Shown piece after piece: positions 40,713 through 41,985 of a DNA stretch of 41,985 nucleotides (position 1 is the stretch's first letter; the number at the start of each line of letters is the position of its first letter). Position numbers and translations under genes: made by a program. The notes below the pieces were generated by a model. The model was not told where the DNA came from. It saw only the letters and a list, made by a program, of their open reading frames with translations, and did no database searches. This stretch comes from an uncultured Bacillota bacterium (lineage in GTDB: Bacteria; Bacillota; Clostridia; Oscillospirales; Oscillospiraceae), in contig CAMTMZ010000025.1 in assembly GCA_947073765.1 (NCBI GenBank), positions 1 through 41,985 of the forward strand, in the 5' to 3' direction.

Positions 40713-41985
40713 ACTTCTGTTTTACAATCCGGGCCACATGCTTCAGCTGCCGCTGGTCCACGTTGCGGCGGTTGAGCCTGGCCACCAGAGCGGATATCTC
40801 CCCCTGGGCCTGCTCCACCTCCGCCTTAAATGCCCGGGCAGACAGCCGCAGGGCCCCGTGGCCCAGGATGATTAGCTGCTCCAGTCCGTCGGAGGTGGCC
40901 ACCCGGACGCGATGGTCCCTGCCCAGGTCGTAGGTAGCCTTTTCGATGTAGGCATCCGCCGTCTCGGCCTCTTTGGTGTACACCACGTAGATATTGTTCC
41001 GTTTCTCCACCGAACCGGGGTTGCCCTTCACCTTGTAGGCATCAAAAACCAGAATCACCACGCACTTGCGGAAGCCCTGGTAGTTGGACAGGATATCTTC
41101 CAGCGCCCCCCGGGCAGCTGCCACGTCCTGCCGGGCCAACGCGGTGAGCTCGTCCCAGGCAAAAATGATGTTGTAGCCGTCCACCAGCAGGTACTCCGGC
41201 CCGCTGTCCCGCTCCGGCACAGGCCGCCGCTCCGCCTGCTCCGCCGCGGGGGCCCGCCGGGGCTCTTTGGGCGGGATGAACGCCCGCCGCTTCACCGGGC
41301 CGTAGGTCCGCTCAAAGATGGCCTGGAGCTCCCTGTCCTGCTCAACGGTTCCGGCGTAGTCCGCACTCTGCCGGACGCGGGGTGCCTCCTCCATCCGCTC
41401 CTCCGGCGGATTGAAGCGGACGCCGCTGTCCAGGTGGGCGTGGGCGGGCACCTCATGCCAGGGCACGGTGAAGCCCCCGCCGTGGGCGCAGAATACGGAG
41501 TCCGGCGTGTTTTCCACGTCCCTCTCCGCCTCGTATCCGGCGGACGCGATCACCGCCTCCGCCTCGCCGCAGGGGCGGTATCCCCCAGGGAAGCAGAACA
41601 GTCGCCCCAGCCCCCGAGTATAGGCCGCCACCTCTCTGGCGTAATCCCCCATGGCCGCCACAGGGGCGGACCCGGTGAGGACGGTCTCCTCCCCCGCCGT
41701 CTCCGGCGGGGCGGTCTCGCCGTTCATCCGCTGGATGTCGCTGATGGCCCTGCCAGCCTGGGCGGCGGGCAGCTCCAGACGGAAGTCGTACCAGGGCTCC
41801 AGCAGCACGCTCTCCGCCTGCATCAAGCCCTGACGCACCGCCCGGTAAGTGGCCTGACGGAAGTCCCCGCCCTCGGTGTGCTTCTCATGGGCCCGGCCTG
41901 TGAGAAGGGTGATCTTCACATCCGTGATGGGGGAGCCGGTGAGCACGCCCAGGTGCTCCCTCTCCGCCAGGTGGGTCAGAGTCAG
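40711..41985 (-). CDS. TetM/EF-G-like GTPase fused to a YacP/Rae1-type NYN nuclease, C-terminal part
   Basis: The frame is open to the right edge, so the GTPase domain lies outside the window; 424 residues are visible. The first about 80 residues match domain IV of TetM-type ribosome-protection GTPases: GSPITDVKITLLTGRAHEKHTEGGDF, then AVRQGLMQAESVLLEPWY, then RAISDIQRMNGE. Next comes domain V: TRGLGRLFCFPGGYRPCGEAE and NTPDSVFCAHGGGFTVPWHEV. A linker of about 70 residues rich in Pro, Arg and Glu joins it to an NYN domain (from about 41,195 to the end): YLLVDGYNIIFAWDEL, VILVFDAYKVKG, ETADAYIEKATYDLG, VRVATSDGLEQ, all acidic-site positions. YacP/Rae1 is a nuclease that cuts mRNA in the ribosomal A site. 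The visible C-terminus looks intact. Confidence 0.9.
   Translation of the reverse strand: MTLTHLAEREHLGVLTGSPITDVKITLLTGRAHEKHTEGGDFRQATYRAVRQGLMQAESVLLEPWYDFRLELPAAQAGRAISDIQRMNGETAPPETAGEETVLTGSAPVAAMGDYAREVAAYTRGLGRLFCFPGGYRPCGEAEAVIASAGYEAERDVENTPDSVFCAHGGGFTVPWHEVPAHAHLDSGVRFNPPEERMEEAPRVRQSADYAGTVEQDRELQAIFERTYGPVKRRAFIPPKEPRRAPAAEQAERRPVPERDSGPEYLLVDGYNIIFAWDELTALARQDVAAARGALEDILSNYQGFRKCVVILVFDAYKVKGNPGSVEKRNNIYVVYTKEAETADAYIEKATYDLGRDHRVRVATSDGLEQLIILGHGALRLSARAFKAEVEQAQGEISALVARLNRRNVDQRQLKHVARIVKQK

Noticed and set aside
40711-41985. Reading this gene as a tetracycline resistance determinant
   Set aside because: Domain IV and V resemble TetM, but the NYN fusion and divergence suggest a housekeeping or stress factor; resistance cannot be claimed from the visible part.

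Overview
This 41,985-base window looks like chromosome from a GC-rich anaerobic Firmicute of class Clostridia, most likely the gut Oscillospiraceae (Flavonifractor / Lawsonibacter / Intestinimonas type). The reasons are the strong AGGAGG-type ribosome sites on almost every gene, frequent GTG and TTG starts, GC-rich coding with AT-rich promoters, and the gene families themselves (MMPL pump plus long-coil partner, BceRSAB, TetM-like GTPase-NYN fusion). The species is an inference. I see no rRNA, tRNA, IS element, CRISPR or prophage.

Layout. (a) 1-2,650: the end of a membrane protein and a chemotaxis receptor whose first membrane helix is separated from the rest by a frameshift. (b) 2,670-8,400: a TetR-type regulator behind a truncated HxlR leader, facing an operon of an 899-907-residue secreted coiled-coil protein and an MMPL/RND-type exporter. 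That operon's promoter overlaps a palindrome that could be the operator. (c) 8,535-23,672: a citrate / tricarboxylate catabolic island. A minus-strand operon carries tctC-tctB-tctA (uptake), an AbrB-family membrane protein and citD-citE-citF (citrate lyase). It is followed by two LysR regulators, an aconitase-family hydratase on the plus strand, and a minus-strand araC-citC-citXG group that ligates and builds the lyase prosthetic group. Together they would import a tricarboxylate, isomerise it to citrate if needed, and cleave it to acetate and oxaloacetate. (d) 23,780-25,560: an MFS transporter, a small conserved-looking protein and a frameshifted XRE-type regulator.

(e) 25,889-36,058: the most interesting part, a tightly packed six-gene operon under one good sigma-A promoter. 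It encodes a MoxR-type AAA+ ATPase, a DUF5682-like protein, a VWA (MIDAS) protein, a double-SWIM zinc protein, an unrecognised 107-residue protein and a 1,176-residue DUF4132-like protein. The set matches the poorly understood E. coli yehL-yehM-yehP-yehQ-yehI genes in content. Every junction overlaps or nearly overlaps, which suggests one ATP-driven machine.

(f) 36,223-40,657: a complete Bce-type antimicrobial-peptide sensing and detoxification module (response regulator, intramembrane-sensing kinase, ABC ATPase, permease), with a textbook regulator palindrome ahead of the transporter genes. (g) 40,711-41,985 (minus, runs off the window): the C-terminal part of a TetM/EF-G-like GTPase fused to a YacP/Rae1-type NYN ribonuclease domain, a combination that suggests an A-site-directed ribosome-associated nuclease.
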